From the NCBI RefSeq assembly GCF_010093205.1, contig NZ_PDWN01000009.1:124001-188000 (forward strand): a DNA stretch of 64,000 nucleotides, given 5' to 3'. A program made the translations under genes and the position numbers. Positions within the stretch are counted from its first letter, which is position 1; the number at the start of each line of letters is the position of its first letter. Source of the stretch: Pseudoxanthomonas daejeonensis (GTDB lineage: Bacteria; Pseudomonadota; Gammaproteobacteria; Xanthomonadales; Xanthomonadaceae). This document shows positions 45,198-53,969 of this stretch, one piece after another. The notes under the pieces are model-generated. The model worked only from the letters and a program-made list of their open reading frames with translations, ran no database searches and was not told the origin of the DNA.

Positions 45198-45704
45198 ATG
45201 ACCATCAAGACCATCGAAGAATTGTTCGTCCATGAGTTGTCCGACATCTACAGCGCCGAGAAGCAGTTGACCAAGGCGCTGCCCAGGCTGGCGCGCGCAG
45301 CCGACAACCCCGCGCTCGCCGACGGCTTCACCACCCATCTCGCCGAGACCGAGGGACAGATCGAACGCATCGACCGCATCGTCGAGGTCTTGGACATCCG
45401 CCTGAAGCGGATCAAGTGCGCCGCCATGGAGGGCCTGGTAGAGGAAGGCAAGGAGATCATCGACTCCATCGATGCCGGACCGTTGCGCGATGCGGCCCTC
45501 ATCGGCGGCGCCCAGAAGGTGGAGCACTACGAGATCGCCGCCTACGGCACCCTCGCCGCGCTGGCCAAGCAGCTGGGCTACAAGCAGGCCCTGCCGCTGA
45601 TCCTGGAGACGCTGGAAGAGGAAAAGGCCACCGACGCGAAACTGACCCTGCTCGCCGAGCAGGGTGGCAACCAGCGCGCCGCGCGCGAATCCAGGGCTGC
45701 GTGA
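45198..45704 (+). CDS. DUF892 (YciE-like) ferritin-fold protein
   Basis: A 168-aa four-helix protein of the YciE/DUF892 family. It begins [20 protein letters not shown], with family motifs [45 protein letters not shown] and [18 protein letters not shown]; the Glu/His residues match the di-iron positions. YciE proteins are stress-induced and often sit near KGG-type proteins. The stop overlaps the next ATG by one base (TGATG), so the dehydrogenase is translationally coupled. Confidence 0.93.
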   Translation: MTIKTIEELFVHELSDIYSAEKQLTKALPRLARAADNPALADGFTTHLAETEGQIERIDRIVEVLDIRLKRIKCAAMEGLVEEGKEIIDSIDAGPLRDAALIGGAQKVEHYEIAAYGTLAALAKQLGYKQALPLILETLEEEKATDAKLTLLAEQGGNQRAARESRAA

Positions 45705-46867
45705 TGAAGGCCCTCACCTACCAGGGGGCGCGCGACGTGCGGGTCGAGACCGTGCCGGATCCGGCGCTGGTCGCACCGGACGACATCATCCTGCGGGTCA
45801 CCGCCACCGCGATCTGTGGCTCGGACCTGCACATCTACCGCGGCAAGATCCCGGGGATGGAGGATGGCGACATCCTCGGCCACGAATTCATGGGCGTGGT
45901 CGAGGAGGCCGGGCGCGAGGTCACCCGGGTCAAGGTCGGCGACCGGGTGGTGATTCCGTTCGTGATCGCTTGCGGGCAGTGCTTCCACTGCCTGCTCGAC
46001 GAGTTCTCCGCGTGCGAGACCACCAACCCCGGCAGGGGCGCGGCGATGAACGCCAAGAAGATCAAGCCGCCGGCTGCGCTGTTCGGCTACAGCCACATGT
46101 ATGGCGGCGTGCCGGGCGGCCAAGCCGAGCTGGTGAGGGTTCCCAAGGCCAACGTCGGCCCGCTGCCGGTGCCCGACGTCCTGAGCGACGAACAGGTGCT
46201 GTTCCTCTCCGACATCCTGCCTACCGGCTACCAGGCCGTGCTCAATGCCAAGCTCGGACCCGGCTCGACCCTGGCGATCTTCGGCGCCGGGCCGGTCGGC
46301 TACATGGCGGCCGCCTGCGCGCGGATGGTCGGGGTCGAGACCATGTTCATGGTCGACCACAACGAGTACCGGCTGGAGTTCGCGCGCCGGACCTACGGGA
46401 TCATTCCGATCAACTTCGACGAGCAGGACGACCCGGCCGCCGTGATCGTGGAAGCCACCGCCGGGCGCGGCGTGGATGCCACCATCGAGGCGGTGGGCTT
46501 CGAGGCCAAGGGCAGCACCACCGAAACGGTGCTCACCACCTTGAAGCTGGAAGGCTCCAGCGGCCACGCCTTGCGCCAGTGCATCGCCGCCACGCGGCGT
46601 GGCGGCGTCGTCAGCGTTCCGGGGGTGTATGCGGGATTCATCCACGGCTTCCTGTTCGGCGATGCCTTCGACAAGGGCTTGACCTTCAAGATGGGCCAGA
46701 CCCACGTCCAGGGACTCATGCCCGAGTTGCTCGAGGCGATCGGCGAAGGCCGGCTCGCGCCCGAGGCGATCATCTCCCACCGCATGAAACTGGCCGACGC
46801 CGCCCGCGGCTACGAGATTTTCAACGCCCGCGAGGACGACTGCCGCAAGGTGGTGCTGACGCCCTGA
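45704..46867 (+). CDS. Zinc-dependent alcohol dehydrogenase family protein (formaldehyde dehydrogenase-like)
   Basis: A 387-aa medium-chain dehydrogenase. Catalytic zinc ligands are in [12 protein letters not shown] and [12 protein letters not shown]. The structural-zinc region has Cys in [20 protein letters not shown], and the Rossmann motif is [15 protein letters not shown]. It resembles glutathione-independent formaldehyde dehydrogenase-type proteins. It is coupled to DUF892 by a TGATG overlap, a pairing that suggests oxidative or aldehyde stress. Confidence 0.92.
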   Translation: MKALTYQGARDVRVETVPDPALVAPDDIILRVTATAICGSDLHIYRGKIPGMEDGDILGHEFMGVVEEAGREVTRVKVGDRVVIPFVIACGQCFHCLLDEFSACETTNPGRGAAMNAKKIKPPAALFGYSHMYGGVPGGQAELVRVPKANVGPLPVPDVLSDEQVLFLSDILPTGYQAVLNAKLGPGSTLAIFGAGPVGYMAAACARMVGVETMFMVDHNEYRLEFARRTYGIIPINFDEQDDPAAVIVEATAGRGVDATIEAVGFEAKGSTTETVLTTLKLEGSSGHALRQCIAATRRGGVVSVPGVYAGFIHGFLFGDAFDKGLTFKMGQTHVQGLMPELLEAIGEGRLAPEAIISHRMKLADAARGYEIFNAREDDCRKVVLTP

Positions 46868-46984
46868 CCGACCACGCGGCCGCCGCCAGGCCGCGTGCGC
46901 CCACCGCCACTTCACGCCCGCTTCTTCCACGCCCCGCACGCCGCCTCCAGTCTTCCGCCATCCCAAGATGACGGTGGCGCCGCA

Positions 46985-48073
46985 ATGCCCGCTTCAACCC
47001 CCGACCTGATCGTGGTCGGCGCCAGCTTCGCCGGTGCCGCCTGCGCGATCGCCGCCGCCCAGCGCGGACTGCACGTGTGCGTGCTTGAGCGCAAGCATGA
47101 CCCCGGCGAGAAACTGCACACCACCGGGATCATCGTGAAGGAGGCGGCCGAACAGACCCTGCTCGGCCGCGTGCCAGCCACGATGGTACGGCGCGTCGAA
47201 CAGGTACGCCTGTACGCACCCAGCCTGAAGCAGGTCGCGCTGGCGGCGCCGGGCTGCTACTTCCTCACCACCGACACGCCGGCGGTGATGCGCTGGCTTG
47301 CCACGCAGATGCGGACCAATGGGGTCGACCTTCGCCTGGGAAGTGCGTTCACCTCCTGCGAACGCAGCACCGAGGGCTGGCGCGTGGATGGCGTCGGCCA
47401 CGCCCGCTACCTGGTCGGGGCCGATGGTGCGCGCTCGCGCGTGGCGCGGCACTGCGGCCTGGGTGGTGTGCGCCAGTTCCTCTACGGAATCGAGTACGAA
47501 TTCCCGGGTGCCCGGCTCGCCCATCCCGACGCCCTGCACTGCTTCATCAGCCGCCGCCATGCGCCGGGCTATATCGGCTGGATCGCGCAGAACCCGACCG
47601 GGATCCAGGCCGGGCTGGCGCTGCGCCACGACCCGGCGCGCGCGCGCGTTCCCGACATCGACGACTTCCTGCTACGCGTGGGCCAGGCTGGCGGGTTGCC
47701 GCGCCTGCTGCGGCCCGGCACCACCCGCGCCGGGCTGATCCCGTGCAGCGGCCCGGTGTTCGACCTGGCCCGCGACCGCGCCATCCTGGTCGGCGATGCT
47801 GCCGGCGTGGTCTCGCCGGTCACCGCTGGCGGCATCCATTCGGCCTGGGAGCACGGCTGGACGGTCGGGCGGGCCATCGCCGCCCGGCTGCGCGATGGAG
47901 GCCCGGAACCGGAACAGGTGGCGATCGATGCCGCCCCGCGCTTCCGCTTCAAGCGTGCCCTGCGCTGGGCCTACGACCGGATGCCGTTCGACTGGCCGTT
48001 CGACCTGCTGCTGCAGACCCCGCCGCTGCGCTGGGCGGCCGAACAGGTGTACTTCCACAAGCGCGGCAGCTGA
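46985..48073 (+). CDS. FAD-dependent oxidoreductase of the geranylgeranyl-reductase type
   Basis: A 362-aa flavoprotein. Dinucleotide-binding motif VVGASFAGAACAIAAAQRGL lies at residues 10-29, with LERKHDP closing the first half. YLVGADGARSRVARHCGL is the second FAD motif and ILVGDAAGVVSPVTAGGIHS the third. This order fits the PHBH-fold reductases/hydroxylases. Substrate unknown. ATG 46985 is the first start that opens the Rossmann fold; the frame runs 90 bp further up. Confidence 0.9.
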   Translation: MPASTPDLIVVGASFAGAACAIAAAQRGLHVCVLERKHDPGEKLHTTGIIVKEAAEQTLLGRVPATMVRRVEQVRLYAPSLKQVALAAPGCYFLTTDTPAVMRWLATQMRTNGVDLRLGSAFTSCERSTEGWRVDGVGHARYLVGADGARSRVARHCGLGGVRQFLYGIEYEFPGARLAHPDALHCFISRRHAPGYIGWIAQNPTGIQAGLALRHDPARARVPDIDDFLLRVGQAGGLPRLLRPGTTRAGLIPCSGPVFDLARDRAILVGDAAGVVSPVTAGGIHSAWEHGWTVGRAIAARLRDGGPEPEQVAIDAAPRFRFKRALRWAYDRMPFDWPFDLLLQTPPLRWAAEQVYFHKRGS

Positions 48074-48151
48074 TCGGTTCGCCCTCGCCGCGCCATCACG
48101 CCCGGGGAGTAGAGTCCACGCGGTCCACCGCGACAGTTCCGAAGGAGTCCA

Positions 48152-48547
48152 ATGTCCCACGCCACGCACGAGCTGATCCGCGAAGCGGCCGCCGGCTCGG
48201 CTGAAGGACGGCTGCATTTCGGCCAGGTGATCGGACTGATGGTCGTGGCGGGCGTGGACAGCTACGCCGTGGACTACCGCAGCGCCCGCGCCACCTACTA
48301 CCCGCGTGACGGGGCCCCGCTGGACCTGCCCCTGGAGACGCCGGACATGCCCATCCCGGAGGGATTCAACACCGTCGCGCTGAAGACGGCCATCGCCGGC
48401 TCCCAGCGCGGCGTGGTGACGTATCCACAATTCAAGCGGCTGTCGATGGCCGCCGGCTGCGTCGGCTACACGGTGTGGATCGCGGGCCGGCACGTCACCT
48501 ACTACGGCCGACGCGGCGAAACCCACGTGGAGCAGTTCCCGGACTGA
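48152..48547 (+). CDS. DUF1398 (YbcV-like) protein
   Basis: A 131-aa cytosolic protein of the DUF1398 family: LHFGQVIGLMVVAGVDSYAV and DYRSARATYYPRDG, LKTAIAGSQRGVVTYPQFKR and AGCVGYTVWIAGRHVTYYGR. Function of the family is unknown. AAGGAG lies 6-11 bp upstream of the ATG. It stands alone. Confidence 0.88.
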   Translation: MSHATHELIREAAAGSAEGRLHFGQVIGLMVVAGVDSYAVDYRSARATYYPRDGAPLDLPLETPDMPIPEGFNTVALKTAIAGSQRGVVTYPQFKRLSMAAGCVGYTVWIAGRHVTYYGRRGETHVEQFPD

Positions 48548-48687
48548 GCACGATGCGGGGCGCGGGCCGCATCCATGCCGCCAATCGGGCTTCGCGTGTG
48601 CGAATCCGACAACTGCGGCCCGATTCTGGATGCCGCCTTCACCGGCGTGATGCCAGCGTACGCATCCACCTCCCACATCGACCTGCA

Positions 48688-49146
48688 ATGGACGCAGCGC
48701 CGCGCACCACCCTCGACCTCCGCCTCGCCGATGCCTGTCGCGGCGAGCACTACGGCCTGTCCGTCCTCCAAGCCATCGCCAACAACGCGGCCTTGCCGTG
48801 GGACGTGCGCGAGCGCGCCGACCTGCACCATGTCGAAACCGAAGCCCAACTGGGCCGACTCGCCCGCGCACTGGAAACCCTGGACCCGGCATTGCGCGCG
48901 CGCCTGGCCGGTTCGATCGAGCCTTCGGCGAGGCTGATGGCCATTCCGGACTGGATCCGGCTGGAACGGCGCGAGATCGCTGCGTACATGGACCTGATGC
49001 CGTACGCGCGGCATGCCCACCTGGAAGGACTCGCCCGCGACTGCGCCTCGGCCCTGGACCTGCAGCGGTCGGTGCTGCACTGGCTGGAATCGCTGGACGC
49101 ATCGGCGCCAGGTACTGCACCGTCGGCGCTGCGCACGCCGGCATAG
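48688..49146 (+). CDS. Small helical protein of unknown function (152 aa)
   Basis: Not recognised. A 152-aa protein predicted mostly helical, with LADACRGEHYGLSVLQAIAN, VRERADLHHVETEAQLGRLA and HLEGLARDCASALDLQRSVL. ATG 48688 is chosen because coding-type composition begins there; no strong ribosome-binding site is seen, which lowers confidence. It lies 140 bp after DUF1398. Confidence 0.6.
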   Translation: MDAAPRTTLDLRLADACRGEHYGLSVLQAIANNAALPWDVRERADLHHVETEAQLGRLARALETLDPALRARLAGSIEPSARLMAIPDWIRLERREIAAYMDLMPYARHAHLEGLARDCASALDLQRSVLHWLESLDASAPGTAPSALRTPA

Positions 49147-49179
49147 GCAACGCGCATCGGAGCTGCTGCCGGTTCCCGG

Positions 49180-49743
49180 CTACACCGGAAACAGCCCATC
49201 CATTCGTGCACTCGAACGCACGTCGCCCAGCAACGCCGTCCTGACGATGGCCAGGGCGCCCTCCTTGCGCGCCGGCGTCTGCGCGGCGACGCAGTCGCGG
49301 GGCACCCACAAGCGGTACTCGCGCATGTTGGCGTCCTGCGCGGTCACCAGCACGCACGAATCCGCCGCCAGTCCGGTAACCACCAGCCGGCGCACGCCGA
49401 GCTTGGCCAGCAGTACCGGCAACGCGGTCGCCAGGAACGCGGAATGCTTGGGTTTGAGGATGTAGTAGTGGTGCGGCGCCGGGCGCAACCGGCCGACGAT
49501 CGTCGCCGGCACGCCACCGGCGGCGATGCAGCGCCCGATCAGGTCGCTGAACTCGCCCTGCCAGTGGGTGAAGTTGTCGTTGACGTAGACGACGGGGGCA
49601 CCGGCTGCATCGAAGCGCGCCCTCAGTGCGGACAGTGCCGGCACGATCGAAAGCGCATCGCGGGCCAACCGCCCGCCGCCTTCGAAATCGAACAGGTTCA
49701 CCATGTCCAGGATCAGCAGCGCGGTGTCCTTGGCCGATGCCAT
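49180..49743 (-). CDS. Isochorismatase-family cysteine hydrolase
   Basis: A 187-aa hydrolase with the catalytic triad of the family: D13 (ALLILDMVNLF), Lys in YILKPKHSAF and nucleophile C130 in LAADSCVLVTAQDA. Length is typical of nicotinamidase-like members. The substrate is not evident; the Asp-Lys-Cys site is intact. It follows the alpha/beta hydrolase gene by 15 bp on the same strand. Confidence 0.92.
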   Translation of the reverse strand: MASAKDTALLILDMVNLFDFEGGGRLARDALSIVPALSALRARFDAAGAPVVYVNDNFTHWQGEFSDLIGRCIAAGGVPATIVGRLRPAPHHYYILKPKHSAFLATALPVLLAKLGVRRLVVTGLAADSCVLVTAQDANMREYRLWVPRDCVAAQTPARKEGALAIVRTALLGDVRSSARMDGLFPV

Positions 49744-49758
49744 CGGTGGTTCCGCCCC

Positions 49759-50517
49759 CTACTCCGCGTCCGGCTCGAGCACCGGCAGCAGTCCGCGCCG
49801 GCGCCGTGCGGCCAGCGCACTGCCCAGCCAGGCCCCCAGCAGGGACCGGTACTCCGAACGGCTGCGTCCGCCGCTCAGGCCGTGGTCGGCATTGCGGATC
49901 TTGCGCACGGTCAGCGCCTGCGCGCGCGGGAATGCGACCTGGAAGCTCCCGGACACGCCCTCCGGCAGCAGCTCGTCGTGGCCGGACCAGACCAGCAGCA
50001 CCTCGCCTTCGAACGCCGCACACGCTGCCAGCGCCTGGTCCGTATCGCGATCGCGCCTGGAATGCCGGTACGCCGCCAGCCCAGCGTCGTCCAGCGACTC
50101 CTTGGAACGGTCCCACCACTGGTCCGGATACAGCGCCGGCACCCGCAAAGCGAGCCAGCGTACCGGCCGCTGCGTGGTCAGCAATGCGGCCGGCCAGCCG
50201 CCGAAGCTGCTGCCGACGACCGCGATCGCATCGCCGTCCACGTTCTGCATCGCGGCAAGTGAATCGCAGGCATCGACCGCATCGGCCAGGCTGCCGCGCA
50301 AGGTCACCTGCGCGCGTTGGTCCGCCGTGGCGCGGTGCCCGTGCAGGTCGTAGTCCAGGCATGCGAAACCGGCCGCCGCCGCTGCCATCATCGGCCCGGC
50401 CATGTCCTGGCGGCTACCGGTCCAACCATGGATGAACAGCGCGCCCGGGACGCGCGCCTGCTGCACGCGCGTGCCCTGCAGGCCGGATCCTGCGATCGCG
50501 ACCCTTTCGACCTGCAT
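49759..50517 (-). CDS. Alpha/beta hydrolase
   Basis: A 252-aa alpha/beta-hydrolase-fold enzyme. Oxyanion region ALFIHGWTGSRQD, nucleophile elbow AVVGSSFGGWPAALL (GSSFGG), acid in VWSGHDELLP and catalytic His in IRNADHGLSGG. It is an esterase- or acylaminoacyl-peptidase-like cytosolic enzyme. ATG 50517 has AAGGA upstream; ATG 50535 six codons earlier is equally in frame. It is linked to the isochorismatase gene in one unit. Confidence 0.88.
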   Translation of the reverse strand: MQVERVAIAGSGLQGTRVQQARVPGALFIHGWTGSRQDMAGPMMAAAAAGFACLDYDLHGHRATADQRAQVTLRGSLADAVDACDSLAAMQNVDGDAIAVVGSSFGGWPAALLTTQRPVRWLALRVPALYPDQWWDRSKESLDDAGLAAYRHSRRDRDTDQALAACAAFEGEVLLVWSGHDELLPEGVSGSFQVAFPRAQALTVRKIRNADHGLSGGRSRSEYRSLLGAWLGSALAARRRRGLLPVLEPDAE

Positions 50518-50702
50518 GCCAGCAACATCCTTCATGACAGGAAAGTCCGCGGGGAAGACCCGATGTTCTTCGCATGCGCCCCGCCACGAAGGCGTGAAGC
50601 CGGCGGCGTGGCTGGTCCGCCATTTACTCCACGCTCGCACGGCTTTGATCGTGTGCTGACGCCGCTGCGCGCACTGTTGCAGCACTCCTTGAGAGAACGA
50701 CC

Positions 50703-50978
50703 ATGAAGCCAGAACGAAAGGACGCGCCAGCTTCGCAGGCACCGCCACCCCAGGTTAGCCATAAGGCTGGCGACAAGGCTGGCGATGCCGCCGCGCCGAC
50801 GCACGGAAGCGTGGACGCCGACACCGCGCAGAACCGCGGCTACAACCAGCGCGGCTACGGCAAGGGCGGCAAGCTGGGGCGCGGCGAACCCGACGGCACG
50901 CCGGAACGCGACGGCAGCACGCAGCCGGACTTCGGCCAGGCCGACGCCTTGGGCGACGGTCCGGACACCACGCGTTGA
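50703..50978 (+). CDS. Small hydrophilic protein (91 aa), stress-protein-like
   Basis: Not recognised. 91 aa, Gly/Asp/Ala-rich with no hydrophobic core: GYNQRGYGKGGKLGRGEPDG near residues 46-65 and charged tail. A disordered hydrophilin-like composition is apparent. GAGAGAACGACC precedes ATG. It lies divergent from the alpha/beta hydrolase gene and just upstream of the kinase-like gene. Role unknown. Confidence 0.65.
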   Translation: MKPERKDAPASQAPPPQVSHKAGDKAGDAAAPTHGSVDADTAQNRGYNQRGYGKGGKLGRGEPDGTPERDGSTQPDFGQADALGDGPDTTR

Positions 50979-51064
50979 CGCGCGCGGTTGCACGCGACAT
51001 GCCCACGCATCCGACACCCGCGCGCGCGAAGTCCTCCCGCCCTACTGCAAAGGACGAGCGTGGA

Positions 51065-52078
51065 ATGCATGGTGCCTCGCGACTTCCAGGCCTGCGCATC
51101 GACCACTACAACCTGCTCGTACCCGATCCGGACGGGGAAGGCTTCCTGGGCGACCGCGCGAGCCAGACCGCGTTCCGCGAACTGCTTGAGACCGCGCGCC
51201 AGCATCACCGCACCGGCAAGGATCCGTTCGGCAAGACCCCGTCGACCGAGCTTGGAAAGAAGGAGATCGACCTGGTCCTGGTCGGCGGCGATCCCGATGC
51301 CGCGCATCTCGTGCACCTGGCCGTGGAGGAGTACGCACGCCGGCTCGTGCACGTGGTGCAGGTCTTCCTCGCCCAGCCGCAATGGAAGGGCGTGGAGAAG
51401 ATCGTGCTCGGCGGCGGCTTCCCCGACCACGAGGCCGGCGGACTGGCGACGCGCCGCGCGGTCTGCCTGCTGGAGCATGCGGATGTGGACGTGTCCCTGC
51501 ACCCGCTGCGACACGACGCCGACGAGGGCGGCCTGCTGGGCTGGGTGCCACTGTTGCCGCGCACGCACCGCGACCGCGCCGCGTTCCTCGCGGTGGACGT
51601 GGGCGGGACCAACATCCGCTGTGGCATCGTCGAACACCGCCTTGGCAAGCACCCGGATGGCGGCAAGGCGCGCGTGCTGGAAGTACTCAAGTGGCGCCAC
51701 GCCGACGATGCGCCGTCACGCAACGAAGCGGTCATCCGCCTCGCGGCCATGCTCAACGGCCTGACCGCGCAGGCGCGCACGCGCGGGATCGACCTCGCCC
51801 CGTTCGTCGGCGTGGCCTGCCCGGGCCAAGTGGAAGCCGACGGAACCCTGTCGCACGGCGCGCAGAACCTCCCGGGCGACTGGGAGCAGCCGTTCAAGCT
51901 GCCCGAGGCGCTCGCCGCACACCTCGATCCGATCGACGGGAACCCGCCGCAGGTCGTCCTGCACAACGATGCCGTGGTCCAGGGCCTGAGCGAGCACCGG
52001 CGCATGCGCAAGACCAGGCGGTGGGCGGTGCTGACCATCGGCACCGGGCTGGGCAATGCGAGCTACAGCAATCGCTGA
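51065..52078 (+). CDS. Circularly permuted ROK-family kinase-like protein
   Basis: A 337-aa protein with all main ASKHA/ROK motifs but in an unusual order. Motifs that end a normal ROK kinase come first: TELGKKE (residues 61-67, the ExGH position with Lys for His), a long helix, IVLGGG (113-118) and GGLLGW (155-160). Motifs that normally start it follow: VDVGGTNIRCGIV (177-189), GVACPGQV, NLPGDWEQP, catalytic-type NDA (301-303) and TIGTGLGNASY (324-334), at which the protein ends. Sugar or polyphosphate-glucose phosphorylation is inferred. ATG 51065 follows AAAGGAC; the frame is open to TTG 50975. Confidence 0.8.
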   Translation: MHGASRLPGLRIDHYNLLVPDPDGEGFLGDRASQTAFRELLETARQHHRTGKDPFGKTPSTELGKKEIDLVLVGGDPDAAHLVHLAVEEYARRLVHVVQVFLAQPQWKGVEKIVLGGGFPDHEAGGLATRRAVCLLEHADVDVSLHPLRHDADEGGLLGWVPLLPRTHRDRAAFLAVDVGGTNIRCGIVEHRLGKHPDGGKARVLEVLKWRHADDAPSRNEAVIRLAAMLNGLTAQARTRGIDLAPFVGVACPGQVEADGTLSHGAQNLPGDWEQPFKLPEALAAHLDPIDGNPPQVVLHNDAVVQGLSEHRRMRKTRRWAVLTIGTGLGNASYSNR

Positions 52079-52253
52079 GCGCGGGTGACGTTTGCGGCCG
52101 GGACAAAGGGGCCTGCAGGATCGCCGCGGAGTCCGGCTTGCTCGCGCACGCTGGCATCGTCCAGCGGGTCCACGCGCGCATCTGTCCTGCCGCCGCAGAG
52201 ACTTGCGTAGTACTCAGGCATTGCCGCATCCGCCATCGTCCCCGGAGCACGAC

Positions 52254-52775
52254 ATGCCCGAGTTCAACGTCAACGTCCATCGGCACGATCCGTACAAGAC
52301 CTACAAGTTCCGCCTGATCTGGGACGGTCGCGTGGTCGCCGGCATCTCCAAGGTCAGCGCCTTGCGGCGAACCACCGACGTCGTCACCCACCGCAGCGGC
52401 AACGACCCGTCGTCCACGCGCAAGTCGCCGGGCGCCATCCAGTTCGAGCCGATCACCATCGAGCGTGGCGTGACCCATGACCTGGAATTCGAACGCTGGG
52501 CCAACCGGGTCTGGAACCTGCAGGCTGCAAGGGGCGCCGAAGTCGCGCTCAAGGACTTCCGCAAGGACGTGCGGCTGGAGCTGTGCAACGAAGCCGGCCA
52601 GCTGGTGCTGGCCTACAACATCTATCGCTGCTGGCCCTCGGAAATCGAAGTGCTGCCGGAACTGGACGCCAACCACGGCGTCACCGCGATCCAGCGCCTG
52701 GTGCTGCAGAACGAAGGCTGGGAGCGCGACACCGAAGTGGCCGAGCCGGCCGAGCCGGGCGACAACGCCGCCTGA
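52254..52775 (+). CDS. Orphan contractile tail-tube (gp19-like) protein
   Basis: A 173-aa protein of the phage/contractile-injection tube family (T4 gp19-like). It starts MPEFNVNVHRHDPYKTYKFR, with IWDGRVVAGISKVSALRRTT and VVTHRSGNDPSSTRKSPGA, then ITIERGVTHDLEFERWANRV and YNIYRCWPSEIEVLPELDAN. Such proteins form the inner tube of tails and of extracellular injection systems. No sheath, baseplate, spike or ATPase gene is within the window. CCGGAG lies upstream of the ATG. It could be a domesticated tube or an orphan cargo-related protein. Confidence 0.85.
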   Translation: MPEFNVNVHRHDPYKTYKFRLIWDGRVVAGISKVSALRRTTDVVTHRSGNDPSSTRKSPGAIQFEPITIERGVTHDLEFERWANRVWNLQAARGAEVALKDFRKDVRLELCNEAGQLVLAYNIYRCWPSEIEVLPELDANHGVTAIQRLVLQNEGWERDTEVAEPAEPGDNAA

Positions 52776-52796
52776 CCTGGCCGCACGGAGGATCGC

Positions 52797-52820
52797 GCGA
52801 CCGCACCCTGGCGCGGTCGC
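52797..52820. terminator. Bidirectional hairpin between tube gene and ldcA-like gene
   Basis: GCGACCGC (52797-52804) pairs with GCGGTCGC (52813-52820) around an 8-base loop. It fills the short gap between convergent stops (52775 and 52821). It abuts the ldcA stop. There is no T-run, so termination may be factor-dependent. Confidence 0.55.
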
Positions 52821-53867
52821 TCAGCCCTGGAACACCGGCTCCAGCATCCGGAACGTCCCGGCGTCGGCATCCATCTCCACCTGGCCACCCACCGGGACGA
52901 TGAACTGCTGGCGGATGTGGCCGATCATCGCGCCGCGGTACGCCGGGACCTTCAGCGGCTTGAAATGGTCGTCGAAGATCTGCGGCAACGTCAGCGAACC
53001 GAAGCCGCCGCCGGGATCGCACTCGGTGCATTCGCCGAAGATCACCCCGGCGACCTGGTCCAGCGCGCCCATCAGCTTGAGCGTGCTGAGCATGCGGTCG
53101 ACCCGGTACGGCGCTTCGGAGACGTCCTCCAGGAACAGGATCTTCCCGCGGAAATCCGGCAGGTAGCGCGACCCGGCCAGCGCGACCAGCACGCTGAGGT
53201 TGCCGCCGACCAGCTCGCCACGCGCAGTGCCGCCGGTGATGGTGACGGTGCGGTTCCTGCGCTGGACCAGCTCGTCGCCGGGGTCGGACACGTTGCGGTA
53301 CTGCATCGGTTCGCGCGCGAAGAACACACGCCGGAACTGGTCGGCATTGAAGGCGTTCCAGCTGCCCGAACCGATCGGCCCGTGGAAGCTGACCAGGCCG
53401 GCCTGCGACAGCAGCGCGTTGTGCAACGCGGTGATGTCCGAGTAGCCCAGCAGCACCTTGGGATTGCGCCGGATCGCCTCGTAGTCGAGCAAAGGCAGCA
53501 GGCGCGCCGCGCCGGAGCCACCGCGCACGCAGACGATCGCCCGCACCTCGCGGTCGGCGAACATGGCATTGAGATCACCGGCACGCTCGGCATCGCTGCC
53601 GGCCAGGTGGCCACGGCGCGAGGCCAGGTGCGGCGCAAGCCTGACCTTCAACCCCAGCGCCTGCATCGCCTCCTGCGCCAGTTGCAGGTCCAGCGGGTCG
53701 TCGGTCGCCGCCGACGGACTGACCAGGCCGACCGTATCGCCCGGATTGAGCGGCAGCGGCAGGACGCGCCGACGCGGCGCGGCGAGTGCAGCGCCGCCAT
53801 GGGCCAGCGGCAGCACGAGCGCCGCTGCCGCCAGCGTCGCGCTGCCGAGGAAATGTCGTCGATGCAT
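52821..53867 (-). CDS. LD-carboxypeptidase (S66 family)
   Basis: A 348-aa peptidase of the S66/LdcA family, which removes the terminal D-Ala from muropeptide tetrapeptides. The N terminus has a twin-Arg-like RRHFLG and a hydrophobic stretch (6-28), so export through Tat or Sec is likely. The nucleophile Ser motif is SDITALHNALLSQ-type YSDITALHN after RGGSGAARLLPLLDYEAIRR; the Glu and His of the triad are in GVIFGECTEC and IGHIRQQFIVPVGG. It stands alone on the minus strand; a periplasmic version is less usual. Confidence 0.9.
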   Translation of the reverse strand: MHRRHFLGSATLAAAALVLPLAHGGAALAAPRRRVLPLPLNPGDTVGLVSPSAATDDPLDLQLAQEAMQALGLKVRLAPHLASRRGHLAGSDAERAGDLNAMFADREVRAIVCVRGGSGAARLLPLLDYEAIRRNPKVLLGYSDITALHNALLSQAGLVSFHGPIGSGSWNAFNADQFRRVFFAREPMQYRNVSDPGDELVQRRNRTVTITGGTARGELVGGNLSVLVALAGSRYLPDFRGKILFLEDVSEAPYRVDRMLSTLKLMGALDQVAGVIFGECTECDPGGGFGSLTLPQIFDDHFKPLKVPAYRGAMIGHIRQQFIVPVGGQVEMDADAGTFRMLEPVFQG

Positions 53868-53969
53868 GCCGTCGTTCCATGGAGGCCAGGTTCCGAGGCA
53901 GGGTAACAACGTCACCTTCGGGCAACAATCGATGCCGGCGCTGCATGCGTCGCGGCGCGCAGCGACGCC

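Noticed and set aside
44980-45201. Small plus-strand frame before DUF892 (MKHEQSPP...)
   Set aside because: Overlaps the DUF892 start, lacks a ribosome-binding site and has shadow-like composition.
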